NCBI GenBank assembly: GCA_021778165.1
Contig: JAJYCU010000047.1
Coordinates: 1 to 5,609 of the forward strand
Source: a bacterium
GTDB lineage: Bacteria > Patescibacteria > Saccharimonadia > Saccharimonadales > UBA4665
Direction: 5' to 3'
DNA: 5,609 nucleotides
Below are positions 1 to 5,521 of this stretch, one piece after another; positions within the stretch are counted from its first letter, which is position 1, and every line of letters begins with the position of its first letter. The notes beneath the pieces were generated by a model. The model did no database searches and was not told where the DNA came from. It worked only from the letters and a program-made list of their open reading frames with translations. Position numbers and translations under genes: made by a program.

Positions 1-336
1 ACGGTGCCTGTTTCTTTTGGATCTTATTTTTGTTTTGATAACTCACTGCATATAATAACTCTTCCCACTTCGTTATCTTATTGTTATATTCCAGGAAACA
101 ATTTGAGTGCTAATCCAATTTCTTCAATCCCTCCCGTAAATAATGCCCCATACTTTTATCAAACTCAAATACAGCAAATATCTTCACCCACTTTCTCGAG
201 TCATTTTGGACCAACTATCTGCAGTTATCAGTTCGCAACATTTCAAGTTAAAGTTAACTGGCAGTCACTTCTAACTGGAAATAATGATGAAGTATCTTTG
301 TTCTATCGTCCTTCAACTAATCCATCTTGCCGATGA
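1..336 (+). CDS. C-terminal part of an exported, probably pilin-operon protein (5' end outside window)
   Basis: This reading frame is open from the first base of the window and stops at TGA 334-336, so 111 residues of a longer protein are present. The GTG at position 4 is not a convincing start because the frame is already open before it and no ribosome binding site can be judged. The visible part is rich in Ser, Asn, Thr, Pro and aromatic residues, has no membrane segment and carries four cysteines (YFCF, SYCY, TICS and the final SCR). This composition matches the ectodomains of the two pilin-like proteins that follow 21 bases downstream on the same strand. I infer a minor pilin or pilus-associated surface protein in the same operon. 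No conserved family motif is visible, and the diagnostic N-terminus is missing, so the function is unproven. Confidence 0.7.
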   Translation, partial: TVPVSFGSYFCFDNSLHIITLPTSLSYCYIPGNNLSANPISSIPPVNNAPYFYQTQIQQISSPTFSSHFGPTICSYQFATFQVKVNWQSLLTGNNDEVSLFYRPSTNPSCR

Positions 337-357
337 GACACAGGGTCTTAGGACATC

Positions 358-1041
358 ATGAGTAAATACAGCCAAAATCTTAAAGTAATCAGAGATAACC
401 AGACCGGTTTTACTATTATAGAATTAATGATTGCTACCGTCGTTTTCTCTACAGTTCTATTAATTGCTACAATTTCTATAATTTTTGTTAGCAAAACTTA
501 TTCAACAAGTCAGATAAATATAAAACTTCAGAATACGACGGAATCAATTCTAACAAGTTTATCTAACGCAATTAAATATAATAAACCGACGCCTATTAAT
601 ATGAACTACTCTACAGCCTTCAGGAATTATTCAGGTTATTTTTGCATTGGTAATAATGTCTACACTTATTATTTGCCATCCCATCCAAGTGATAACGAAC
701 CGCTTAATTACACGGACTCACTTGGAAATACTAAAAATGAAGTTGGATTGATTCAATCGGTGTCTACTACATGTGGCCCTAATTTAAACGGCGTACAACT
801 ATTGTCTAATAATGAAAGACTAGGGGAACTTGATATTGTGCCCCGTGGCAATAGTTATGAAATTTTAATTAGTATAGCTTATGGAGATGATTCGGTACTA
901 AAATTACCCAACACAACTCTTTCGCCTAATCCAGATGGAACCCCAAATTATCCCTATTATTGTGATGTGAATTCGTTTAGCTTATCTTTTTGTTCGGTAG
1001 ATACTGTTTCTTCGATTGCATCCTCAAGACTTAATCAATAA
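358..1041 (+). CDS. Type IV prepilin-like protein with class III signal (minor pilin/pseudopilin)
   Basis: The 227-residue product has a textbook type IV prepilin N-terminus. A 17-residue basic leader ends in Gly17, followed by FTIIELMIATVVF, with Phe at mature position 1 and Glu at position +5 (Glu22). Prepilin peptidase would cut after Gly17 and methylate Phe18. A hydrophobic helix runs over about residues 18-45 and would anchor the subunit in the membrane before assembly. The remaining ~180 residues are a Ser/Asn/Tyr-rich ectodomain with four cysteines (YFCIG, TTCGP, YYCDV, SFCSV), enough for two disulfides. AGGA at 350-353 lies four bases before the ATG and supports this start. It sits between two other predicted exported proteins, so it is probably a minor subunit of a type IV pilus or related export machine. 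Which subunit cannot be told, because only the N-terminus of this family is conserved. Confidence 0.9.
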   Translation: MSKYSQNLKVIRDNQTGFTIIELMIATVVFSTVLLIATISIIFVSKTYSTSQINIKLQNTTESILTSLSNAIKYNKPTPINMNYSTAFRNYSGYFCIGNNVYTYYLPSHPSDNEPLNYTDSLGNTKNEVGLIQSVSTTCGPNLNGVQLLSNNERLGELDIVPRGNSYEILISIAYGDDSVLKLPNTTLSPNPDGTPNYPYYCDVNSFSLSFCSVDTVSSIASSRLNQ

Positions 1042-1057
1042 AACTTAAAGAGAAAAT

Positions 1058-2206
1058 ATGCTAACATTTAAAAAGAACATGAAAAATAAATTTGCAATAA
1101 CCTCAGAAGACGGATTCGCCGCGATAATAATTACTATGATAATTTTAGCTATCATAGGCCTTTTGGTTTTAGGGTTCGCTACAAATACTATTAATAATCA
1201 AAAAATTGCTCTAGATAACATATTTTCCACACAGGCTTACTATGACGCAGAAAGTGGTATTAATGATGCCTTCACCACTATTTCTGCATATGAAAAAACT
1301 GCTAACGACTTAAGTAACTTACCAGCTAGTATCAATAATTGCACCAACAACTCCTACGTGGTATCAAACTCCAATGTATTAGATTCAAATAATTCCTATA
1401 CTTGTTTGTTAGTTAATCCTCAACCCACTACTCTAGAGTTCAAGCCCATATCGCAATTGCAAGGGCAGGTATTTCCAATAGAATCACCACCACCAGTATC
1501 TGGACCCAGGTCAAATATTAATTTCATAGTATTTAATTGGCAATCCCATAACTTAACAGGCTCTCCATCATTCTCTGGATGTAATACTATTTTAGGTAAA
1601 TTCAGTACGCCGAATAATATAAATAGTAGTAATTGCACTGCGCCTGTGATTCAAATTGATTTCGTCCCAATGAATAAAATAGTAGCTAACAGCACACCGA
1701 CTTCACTTAATCAATCTACAGTTAATTTTTATCTAGAACCAATTAGTTCAAATAATTTTTCTACACCAGTTTCTGGAACCATATCTTCTCCAACTACCCC
1801 AATGGAAGGTTATATTTATCGTCCTTTTTGTTCACCTGCTGTAGTCGCAAATTTTGAATTTAGTTGTTATTTTGTAATGCAGGTACCTGCTAGTCTAGTT
1901 TCCAATGGCTATTATGTTCATCTCGTTCCAATATACTACGATGCAGATGTGTCGGTCTCGGGTTCGGTAGGGGCAAGCTATAGTTCATCATCAAGCGTTC
2001 CTTTGTTTGGTGCACAGGCTTTAATTGATTCGACCGGTGATGCAGCTGGAGTTTTGAGAAGACTCGAAGAACGAGTATGTATAAGTACGCTTTGTAATAA
2101 TAGTTCCCCTAGTGCCCCAATTATAAGTAACGGTGATATATGTAAAAAATTTACGGCTATGCCGGGACAAGTTGTTGATGCTTCCGGATTTTGTAGTTTG
2201 CCTTAA
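1058..2206 (+). CDS. PilX-like type IV pilus assembly/minor pilin protein
   Basis: The 382-residue protein opens with a short basic stretch, then SEDGF and a hydrophobic segment (about residues 20-41). The motif AYYDAESGINDA at ~60-71 corresponds to the A-x-x-A-E-x-G-x-x-x-A signature that follows the helix in PilX/GspK-type pilins. Gly19-Phe20 is a plausible prepilin peptidase site. The usual Glu at +5 is replaced by Ile, as happens in some PilX/GspK-like proteins. The ectodomain is long, rich in Ser, Asn and Pro, and has ten cysteines. Near its end (about 319-343) the stretch AQALIDSTGDAAGVLRRLEE is charged and more ordered, and I recall similar segments in saccharibacterial pilin-like proteins. 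The gene follows the prepilin by 16 bases, with an AAAGAG purine run before the ATG. An alternative ATG at 1079 would shorten the leader by seven residues. Its stop overlaps the convergent recombinase gene. Confidence 0.82.
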   Translation: MLTFKKNMKNKFAITSEDGFAAIIITMIILAIIGLLVLGFATNTINNQKIALDNIFSTQAYYDAESGINDAFTTISAYEKTANDLSNLPASINNCTNNSYVVSNSNVLDSNNSYTCLLVNPQPTTLEFKPISQLQGQVFPIESPPPVSGPRSNINFIVFNWQSHNLTGSPSFSGCNTILGKFSTPNNINSSNCTAPVIQIDFVPMNKIVANSTPTSLNQSTVNFYLEPISSNNFSTPVSGTISSPTTPMEGYIYRPFCSPAVVANFEFSCYFVMQVPASLVSNGYYVHLVPIYYDADVSVSGSVGASYSSSSSVPLFGAQALIDSTGDAAGVLRRLEERVCISTLCNNSSPSAPIISNGDICKKFTAMPGQVVDASGFCSLP

Positions 2207-3129
2207 TCAAGGCTATCTTGATCAGAATGAAATTTTTTATAAACTTCTTTTAAGTGCACGTCTGTAATATGAGTATAAATTTGCGTTGTTGCGATATTAC
2301 TATGGCCAAGCATTGTTTGTACGCTTCTAATGTCGGCCCCATTCATCAGAAGATCGGTTGCAAAAGAATGACGAAGCACATGTGGACTGACGTGTTTGGT
2401 TATACCGGCAAAACCGGCATATTTTAAGACTATTCGCTGTATACTCCTCGCCGATAATCTTTTAAAATCTCCAGTATTATCGATTTTTTTATATCCATTC
2501 TGATAATGAATAAAAAGTGGCACTGAACTATCTGTCCTTTGATCTAAATATTTTTTTATCCAATATTTTGCATCTTCGCTTAAAAACACCAATCTATCTT
2601 TCTGACCTTTACCTCTAATTGTGAATTCACCACGATTCAGGTTCAGTTGATCTTTATTAAGACTAACAAGCTCGCTAACTCGCATGCCAGAACTAAAAAG
2701 TAGTTCCAGTATAGTTCTGTCCCTTAATCCAATCAATGTTTCTGTTTTCGGTTGGCTGAATAATCTTTTAAGTTCATCTCTGTCCAGAAAAGTAACCTGT
2801 TTTCTTTTAAAGGAAGATAACTCAATCTTTTCAGATGCCATAGAATTAATATTTCTTTTCTGGCAATATTTCAAGAAACTTCGAAGGGCAATTAGATGAT
2901 AATTTTGAGTTGACTTATTTAATTCTTCAGAAGTATTAGTCCCCAATCTGTTAAGCCAAAGTCGCCATCGTCTAATTAAATCATCATTTATATCCTCAAC
3001 ATTAATTTCACCGGCAAAATCGCTCAACCGAGTTAGGTAATGGTTATAATTTCTGATTGTTTTTAGAGAACGATTCTTTTCAATTTCTAAATATTCTAAA
3101 AAATCTGTTTTTAAATTTTCAAATGGCAT
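2203..3129 (-). CDS. Tyrosine recombinase of the XerC/XerD family
   Basis: The 308-residue protein has the full layout and usual length of XerC/XerD. The N-terminal SAM-like core-binding domain covers about residues 1-95 (FLEYLEIEKNRSLKTIRNY is typical). The catalytic domain covers about 112-300 with every active-site residue present: Arg150 in SGMRVSEL, Lys174 in RGKGQKDR, His250 and Arg253 in HVLRHSFATDLL, His276 in LGHSNIATTQIYTHI and the nucleophile Tyr285. Such enzymes cut and rejoin DNA through a 3'-phosphotyrosine, most often to resolve chromosome dimers at a dif site. No phage, integron or transposon gene lies beside it, so a housekeeping Xer role is likelier than a mobile-element integrase. 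XerC and XerD cannot be told apart here. No Shine-Dalgarno motif precedes the ATG (3129-3127). It is convergent with the pilin operon and divergent from ndk. Confidence 0.93.
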   Translation of the reverse strand: MPFENLKTDFLEYLEIEKNRSLKTIRNYNHYLTRLSDFAGEINVEDINDDLIRRWRLWLNRLGTNTSEELNKSTQNYHLIALRSFLKYCQKRNINSMASEKIELSSFKRKQVTFLDRDELKRLFSQPKTETLIGLRDRTILELLFSSGMRVSELVSLNKDQLNLNRGEFTIRGKGQKDRLVFLSEDAKYWIKKYLDQRTDSSVPLFIHYQNGYKKIDNTGDFKRLSARSIQRIVLKYAGFAGITKHVSPHVLRHSFATDLLMNGADIRSVQTMLGHSNIATTQIYTHITDVHLKEVYKKFHSDQDSLD

Positions 3130-3139
3130 ACTACTAAAT

Positions 3140-3145
3140 AGTATA
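3140..3145 (-). promoter_or_regulatory. Putative -10 box (TATACT) for the recombinase gene
   Basis: On the minus strand TATACT ends 10 bases before the ATG of the recombinase gene. This matches five of six positions of the sigma-70 consensus. No good -35 hexamer is visible 16-18 bases upstream. If this box is used, transcription would begin only about four bases before the start codon, giving a nearly leaderless messenger, which fits the absence of a Shine-Dalgarno motif. Confidence 0.4.
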
Positions 3146-3194
3146 AAGCAAACGCTACACTTTAATATAACTATTAGCTTAAGCCGCTACAATC

Positions 3195-3203
3195 TGTTAA
3201 AAT
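3195..3203 (+). promoter_or_regulatory. Putative extended -10 promoter (TGTTAAAAT) for ndk
   Basis: TG-T-TAAAAT fits the extended -10 pattern TGnTATAAT with one mismatch in the hexamer, and lies 33 bases before the ndk start codon. The -35 region is weak (TTAGCT at 3174-3179 with an 18-base spacer), as is common for extended -10 promoters. A second candidate, CATAAT at 3212-3217, lies nearer the gene. Either would make ndk and possibly the genes behind it one transcript, divergent from the recombinase gene. Confidence 0.45.
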
Positions 3204-3236
3204 AGACTGAGCATAATAGATGTAAGGAATTATTTA

Positions 3237-3740
3237 ATGGAAAAAACTCTAGTTATTTTTAAACCAGATTCAGTGATGAGAGGTATCGTCGGCAATGTCT
3301 TAACAAGATTCGAACAAGCTGGTTTTAAAATTGTTGGCATGAAAATGGTAAAAGCAAATGATAAACAACTTCATATTCACTATGAGAACATTGGTAAATT
3401 AAAAACTAGAAAAGGTGATAAGATTTTTGAAAGTCAACTGAGCAGCATGCAAGACGGACCCGTTATTTTAATGATACTGGAGGGCATTGAAGCAGTCTTA
3501 AATGTACGAAAAATGGTCGGTGAAACAGAACCTAAAACCGCTTTACCTGGAACAATTAGAGGTGATTTCGCGCATGCCAACTATTCTTCAGCAGCTGGTG
3601 TAGGTAAAGGAATCGCAAATATTGTTCATGCTTCAGCCACGACAGACGAAGCTGAACTAGAAATTAAACATTGGTTTAGTAATGAGGAGATCTTTGACTA
3701 TAAAATTGTTCATGAACAGTTTACTCTTCCACAAATGTAG
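3237..3740 (+). CDS. ndk: Nucleoside diphosphate kinase
   Basis: The enzyme moves the gamma phosphate of ATP to other (d)NDPs through a phosphohistidine, balancing nucleotide pools in the cytoplasm. The N-terminus EKTLVIFKPD carries the conserved Lys9, then ILEG and the ligand-binding Arg91, GETEPKTALPGTIRGDF (about 95-111), and the catalytic His131 in NIVHAS, followed by EAELEIKHWF. At 167 residues it is longer than the usual ~130-155. Two insertions explain this: about six residues around 52-62 (GKLKTRKGDK) and about ten between RGDF and the catalytic His (21 residues from Asp110 to His131, against about 11 in E. coli Ndk). The usual HGSDS after the His is HASAT here. AAGGA at 3224-3228, eight bases before the ATG, supports the start. 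tRNA-Arg follows 19 bases after the stop with no terminator between. Confidence 0.95.
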   Translation: MEKTLVIFKPDSVMRGIVGNVLTRFEQAGFKIVGMKMVKANDKQLHIHYENIGKLKTRKGDKIFESQLSSMQDGPVILMILEGIEAVLNVRKMVGETEPKTALPGTIRGDFAHANYSSAAGVGKGIANIVHASATTDEAELEIKHWFSNEEIFDYKIVHEQFTLPQM

Positions 3741-3759
3741 ACCAAGCTAGAGTATAGCT

Positions 3760-3834
3760 GTCTCCGTAGTTCAATGGATAAAATAATTCCGTCCTAAGGA
3801 AAAGCTAGAGGTTCGAATCCTCTCGGAGGCACCA
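3760..3834 (+). tRNA. tRNA-Arg, anticodon CCT
   Basis: A full cloverleaf can be drawn by eye. The acceptor arms GTCTCCG (3760-3766) and CGGAGGC (3824-3830) pair over seven positions with one T-G pair. The T arm is AGAGG-TTCGAAT-CCTCT. The anticodon arm is TTCC-GTCCTAA-GGAA with CCT at 3793-3795, which reads the Arg codon AGG. The discriminator base is A and CCA is encoded at 3832-3834. Weak points are an A27-A43 mismatch that leaves a four-pair anticodon stem, G instead of a pyrimidine at position 32, and a C-A mismatch at 13-22 in an otherwise A/T-rich D stem. The gene is squeezed between ndk (19 bases) and the PH-domain gene (8 bases), all in one direction, so it may be processed from a shared transcript. 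No separate promoter is clear. Confidence 0.93.
3825..3829 (+). promoter_or_regulatory. Possible Shine-Dalgarno GGAGG inside the tRNA-Arg acceptor stem
   Basis: The only strong Shine-Dalgarno-like motif before the PH-domain gene is GGAGG in the 3' acceptor strand of tRNA-Arg. It is 13 bases from the ATG at 3843, somewhat longer than the usual 5-10. In the folded tRNA these bases are paired, and cutting at the tRNA 3' end would remove them from the messenger. The motif may therefore be coincidental. It is noted because it bears on how the next gene is translated. Confidence 0.25.
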
Positions 3835-3842
3835 TTTTCAAG

Positions 3843-4445
3843 ATGAACCCTAATAATGCTACAATTAACCTAAAGATGGACCTGAATAAAACACCAGAGA
3901 AAACTGGCTATCGCTATTTTCAAGATCAGTTTGATGATGAGGCTGTCTTGTACGTTTTCCGAAAACACCCAGTTGTTATGCGTAAAGGTTTAGTTTTTGG
4001 ACTATTGGGACCAGTGGTTGGGGTTTTGCCAGCGGCTATTAAACCTGCTCTTGGTTTTGGATATTTTTTCGGCGGATTGTTGGCTGGTTTTTTACTCGGT
4101 ATGATTATTATGTTGCCAAGTTGGATTAGCTGGTATTTTAGCGTGTTTATAATAACCAACCAGCGGTTTATTCAGATTATACAAAAAGGATTTTTTCATC
4201 GTTCGGTAGCAGACATCAAGCTTCAGCAGATTCAATCAATCAGCTATGAGTTAGCCGGTCTTCAACAGACACTATTAGGTTTCGGTCCAATTAAGTTTCA
4301 AACTTACATAGGAGATTTTATTATTCATGACGTTCATCATCCAGGAAAAATTCAGAAAAAAATTCAAACAATCCTCAGACAGTTAAACATAACAAGCATA
4401 AATTATGCTGGAGAGTCGAATGAAAAAGAAGAATTTGATATTTAA
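3843..4445 (+). CDS. Membrane protein with C-terminal bacterial PH-like (bPH2) domain
   Basis: The 200-residue protein has a soluble N-terminus (about 1-47, with YFQDQFDDEAVLYVFRKHP), two closely spaced hydrophobic segments (about 48-70 and 72-104, the second ending in ISWYFSVFIITNQR) and a C-terminal domain of about 100-182. The stretch ITNQRFIQIIQKGFFHRSVADIKLQQIQSISY is typical of the YdbS/bPH2 family, where T/NxR marks the start of the PH-like fold just after the membrane. The Glu/Asp-x-Glu/Ala-Val-Leu-x-Val-Phe-Arg-x-His segment before the first helix resembles saccharibacterial members I recall. The molecular role of this family is not settled. A membrane-associated binding or scaffold function is only inference. 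Start choice is uncertain: ATG 3843 lies eight bases after the tRNA CCA, and in-frame ATG 3876 would remove 11 residues. It overlaps the foldase gene by 26 bases, so the two are probably co-translated. Confidence 0.85.
   Translation: MNPNNATINLKMDLNKTPEKTGYRYFQDQFDDEAVLYVFRKHPVVMRKGLVFGLLGPVVGVLPAAIKPALGFGYFFGGLLAGFLLGMIIMLPSWISWYFSVFIITNQRFIQIIQKGFFHRSVADIKLQQIQSISYELAGLQQTLLGFGPIKFQTYIGDFIIHDVHHPGKIQKKIQTILRQLNITSINYAGESNEKEEFDI
4410..4413 (+). promoter_or_regulatory. Shine-Dalgarno GGAG that fixes the foldase start at 4420
   Basis: GGAG lies six bases before ATG 4420, the usual spacing. The in-frame ATG at 4405 has no purine-rich motif before it and would add only MLESR. The site is inside the end of the PH-domain gene, so the two genes overlap and may be translationally coupled. 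Confidence 0.65.
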
Positions 4446-5490
4446 CCTAGGTAATTTATTTAAAAAATCTAAAAATGCAGAAAATAAGATTGAGTCGGTA
4501 GTAAAGAACGTCCCGAAAATAACTAATAATACAATTGTAGATGTAAGAGAAAGTATATTAAAAGATGCCAGAAAATACATCTATCCTCTAAAACATCCCA
4601 AACACTATATAGTCAGATTTTCTATTTTTCTAGTTTCCTTAGGATTAGTGTTCTTTCTAGTTTTTAGTACGTTAGAGATTTATGTTTTTCAATCTTCTTC
4701 TGATTTTATATATGGAGTGTCAGACATAATTCCTTTCCCAGTAGCTTATTCCGGGACTAGCCTAGTGTCTTATCATAACTACCTATTTGAACTTCGACGG
4801 AACATGCATTATTTCGAGACTCAACAACAAATAAATTTCGCTCAATCAATAAATGCGAGCCTTCTAAATCACCTAAAGACGGAATCAATGAACCAAGTTG
4901 TATTGAACTTCTATGTTAAAAAACTGGCTCAAAAGTACAGTGTTAGTGTCACAAGTCAAGAAGTTAACAACGAAATTAGTTATTTTCAGAATCAAAATAG
5001 GTTAGGTTCAAATCTTTCAGTCCTACAGAATGTTTTGGATAATTTTTGGGGATGGAGTTTGTCTGACTTTAAAACCGAGTTAAAAAATGAACTTTTACAA
5101 CAAAAAGTTGTCTACAAACTAGATACTCAGACTGTCACATTGGCAAAAAATGTCTACAGTCAACTGCTTAAAGGCGCTGACTTTGCTACTTTAGCCAGTC
5201 AGTATTCTCAGGATCAGAATACAAAAACAAACGGTGGTCAGTTCCCAAACCCAATCCTACAGACTGATAGAACACTTGCACCCCAGGTAATGGCAGAATT
5301 ATTCAGACTTAAAGCCGGAGAGGTATCTCCAATCATCAACACAGGGTATACTCTTGAGATACTAAAAGTTGATTCAATATCTGGACCAACGCTGATAGCA
5401 TCTCACATTCAGTTCAATCTACAGAGTATCAACAATTATATTAAGCCTATTTCATCTAGCCAAAAAATTCACTATTTGATTAAATATTAA
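4420..5490 (+). CDS. Membrane-anchored parvulin/SurA-like peptidyl-prolyl isomerase (foldase)
   Basis: With the start at 4420 the protein has 356 residues. A Lys-rich cytoplasmic tail (MKKKNLIF, about 1-60) precedes one membrane helix at about 64-88 (IVRFSIFLVSLGLVFFLVFSTL), which places the rest outside. A helical SurA/PrsA N-domain-like part (about 155-230, LAQKYSVSVTSQEVNNEI) is followed by a parvulin-type segment: LLKGADFATLASQYSQDQNT, NGGQF, then LAPQVMAELFRLKAGEVSPIINTGY and EILKV (about 250-317). Parvulins catalyse cis-trans isomerisation of Xaa-Pro bonds and help exported proteins fold. Two oddities stand out. No His-Ile-Leu first strand precedes the domain, yet an ASHIQF strand lies after it (about 327-332). 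The second conserved His (usually GYHIIKV) is replaced. It may therefore be a chaperone more than a catalyst. It overlaps the PH-domain gene by 26 bases. Confidence 0.85.
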   Translation: MKKKNLIFNLGNLFKKSKNAENKIESVVKNVPKITNNTIVDVRESILKDARKYIYPLKHPKHYIVRFSIFLVSLGLVFFLVFSTLEIYVFQSSSDFIYGVSDIIPFPVAYSGTSLVSYHNYLFELRRNMHYFETQQQINFAQSINASLLNHLKTESMNQVVLNFYVKKLAQKYSVSVTSQEVNNEISYFQNQNRLGSNLSVLQNVLDNFWGWSLSDFKTELKNELLQQKVVYKLDTQTVTLAKNVYSQLLKGADFATLASQYSQDQNTKTNGGQFPNPILQTDRTLAPQVMAELFRLKAGEVSPIINTGYTLEILKVDSISGPTLIASHIQFNLQSINNYIKPISSSQKIHYLIKY

Positions 5491-5494
5491 TCAA
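5476..5494. repeat. Perfect 8-base inverted repeat over the foldase stop codon
   Basis: TTGATTAA (5476-5483) and TTAATCAA (5487-5494) are exact reverse complements around the three-base centre ATA. The right arm includes the TAA stop of the foldase gene (5488-5490). There is no T tract after it and the stem is almost all A/T, so it is a poor intrinsic terminator. It covers the place where a -35 element of the tRNA-Asp promoter would lie, which suits an operator-like site, but coincidence in AT-rich DNA is possible. Confidence 0.5.
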
Positions 5495-5502
5495 GTTTAG
5501 TG

Positions 5503-5508
5503 TATAAT
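5503..5508 (+). promoter_or_regulatory. Consensus -10 box (TATAAT) for tRNA-Asp
   Basis: An exact TATAAT lies 13 bases before the first base of tRNA-Asp, placing transcription start around 5514-5516. The -35 is weak: TTAAAT at 5480-5485 has a 17-base spacer but only three matches, and TTGATT at 5476-5481 has four matches but a 21-base spacer. It suggests the tRNA can be transcribed apart from the foldase gene. Confidence 0.6.
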
Positions 5509-5521
5509 ACCCTATTATTGT

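Noticed and set aside
334..351. TGA at 334-336 as a reassigned Gly codon, as in some other CPR lineages.
   Set aside because: Reading through adds only five residues before TAG, and the next gene has its own start and Shine-Dalgarno. No other gene here contains an in-frame TGA.
1420..1638. Minus-strand open frame of 72 codons inside the PilX-like gene.
   Set aside because: It lies wholly within a well-supported gene, has no ribosome binding site and encodes no recognisable domain.
1330..2130. Many Asn-x-Ser/Thr triplets in the PilX-like ectodomain as glycosylation sites.
   Set aside because: AAT and TCT/ACT codons are abundant in AT-rich genes, and such triplets are expected by chance in an Asn/Ser/Thr-rich protein.
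2684..2899. Plus-strand open frame inside the recombinase gene.
   Set aside because: It is antisense to the catalytic domain, which carries all active-site residues, so this is a shadow frame.
3206..3233. A dif-like site beside the recombinase gene: ACTGAGCATAA, six-base centre, TAAGGAATTAT.
   Set aside because: The left arm agrees with E. coli dif at 8 of 11 positions, but the right arm at only 5 of 11, and that arm contains the ndk Shine-Dalgarno, which explains its sequence. Too weak to call without a genome-wide GC-skew check.
3744..3810. Nine-base direct repeat AAGCTAGAG at 3744-3752 and 3802-3810, which could mark an attachment site in tRNA-Arg.
   Set aside because: The copies are short, only 58 bases apart, and the upstream copy lies outside the tRNA with no integrated element between. 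It is likely chance.
3926..4159. Minus-strand open frame inside the PH-domain gene.
   Set aside because: It is antisense to the predicted membrane helices and has a basic, Pro-rich product typical of shadow frames.
4405..4419. Upstream ATG at 4405 as the foldase start.
   Set aside because: There is no Shine-Dalgarno before it, whereas GGAG is well placed for the ATG at 4420, which opens with a typical Lys-rich tail.
4383..4580. Minus-strand open frame across the junction of the PH-domain and foldase genes.
   Set aside because: Its hydrophobic product comes from antisense reading of Lys/Asn-rich coding sequence. No start signal is visible.
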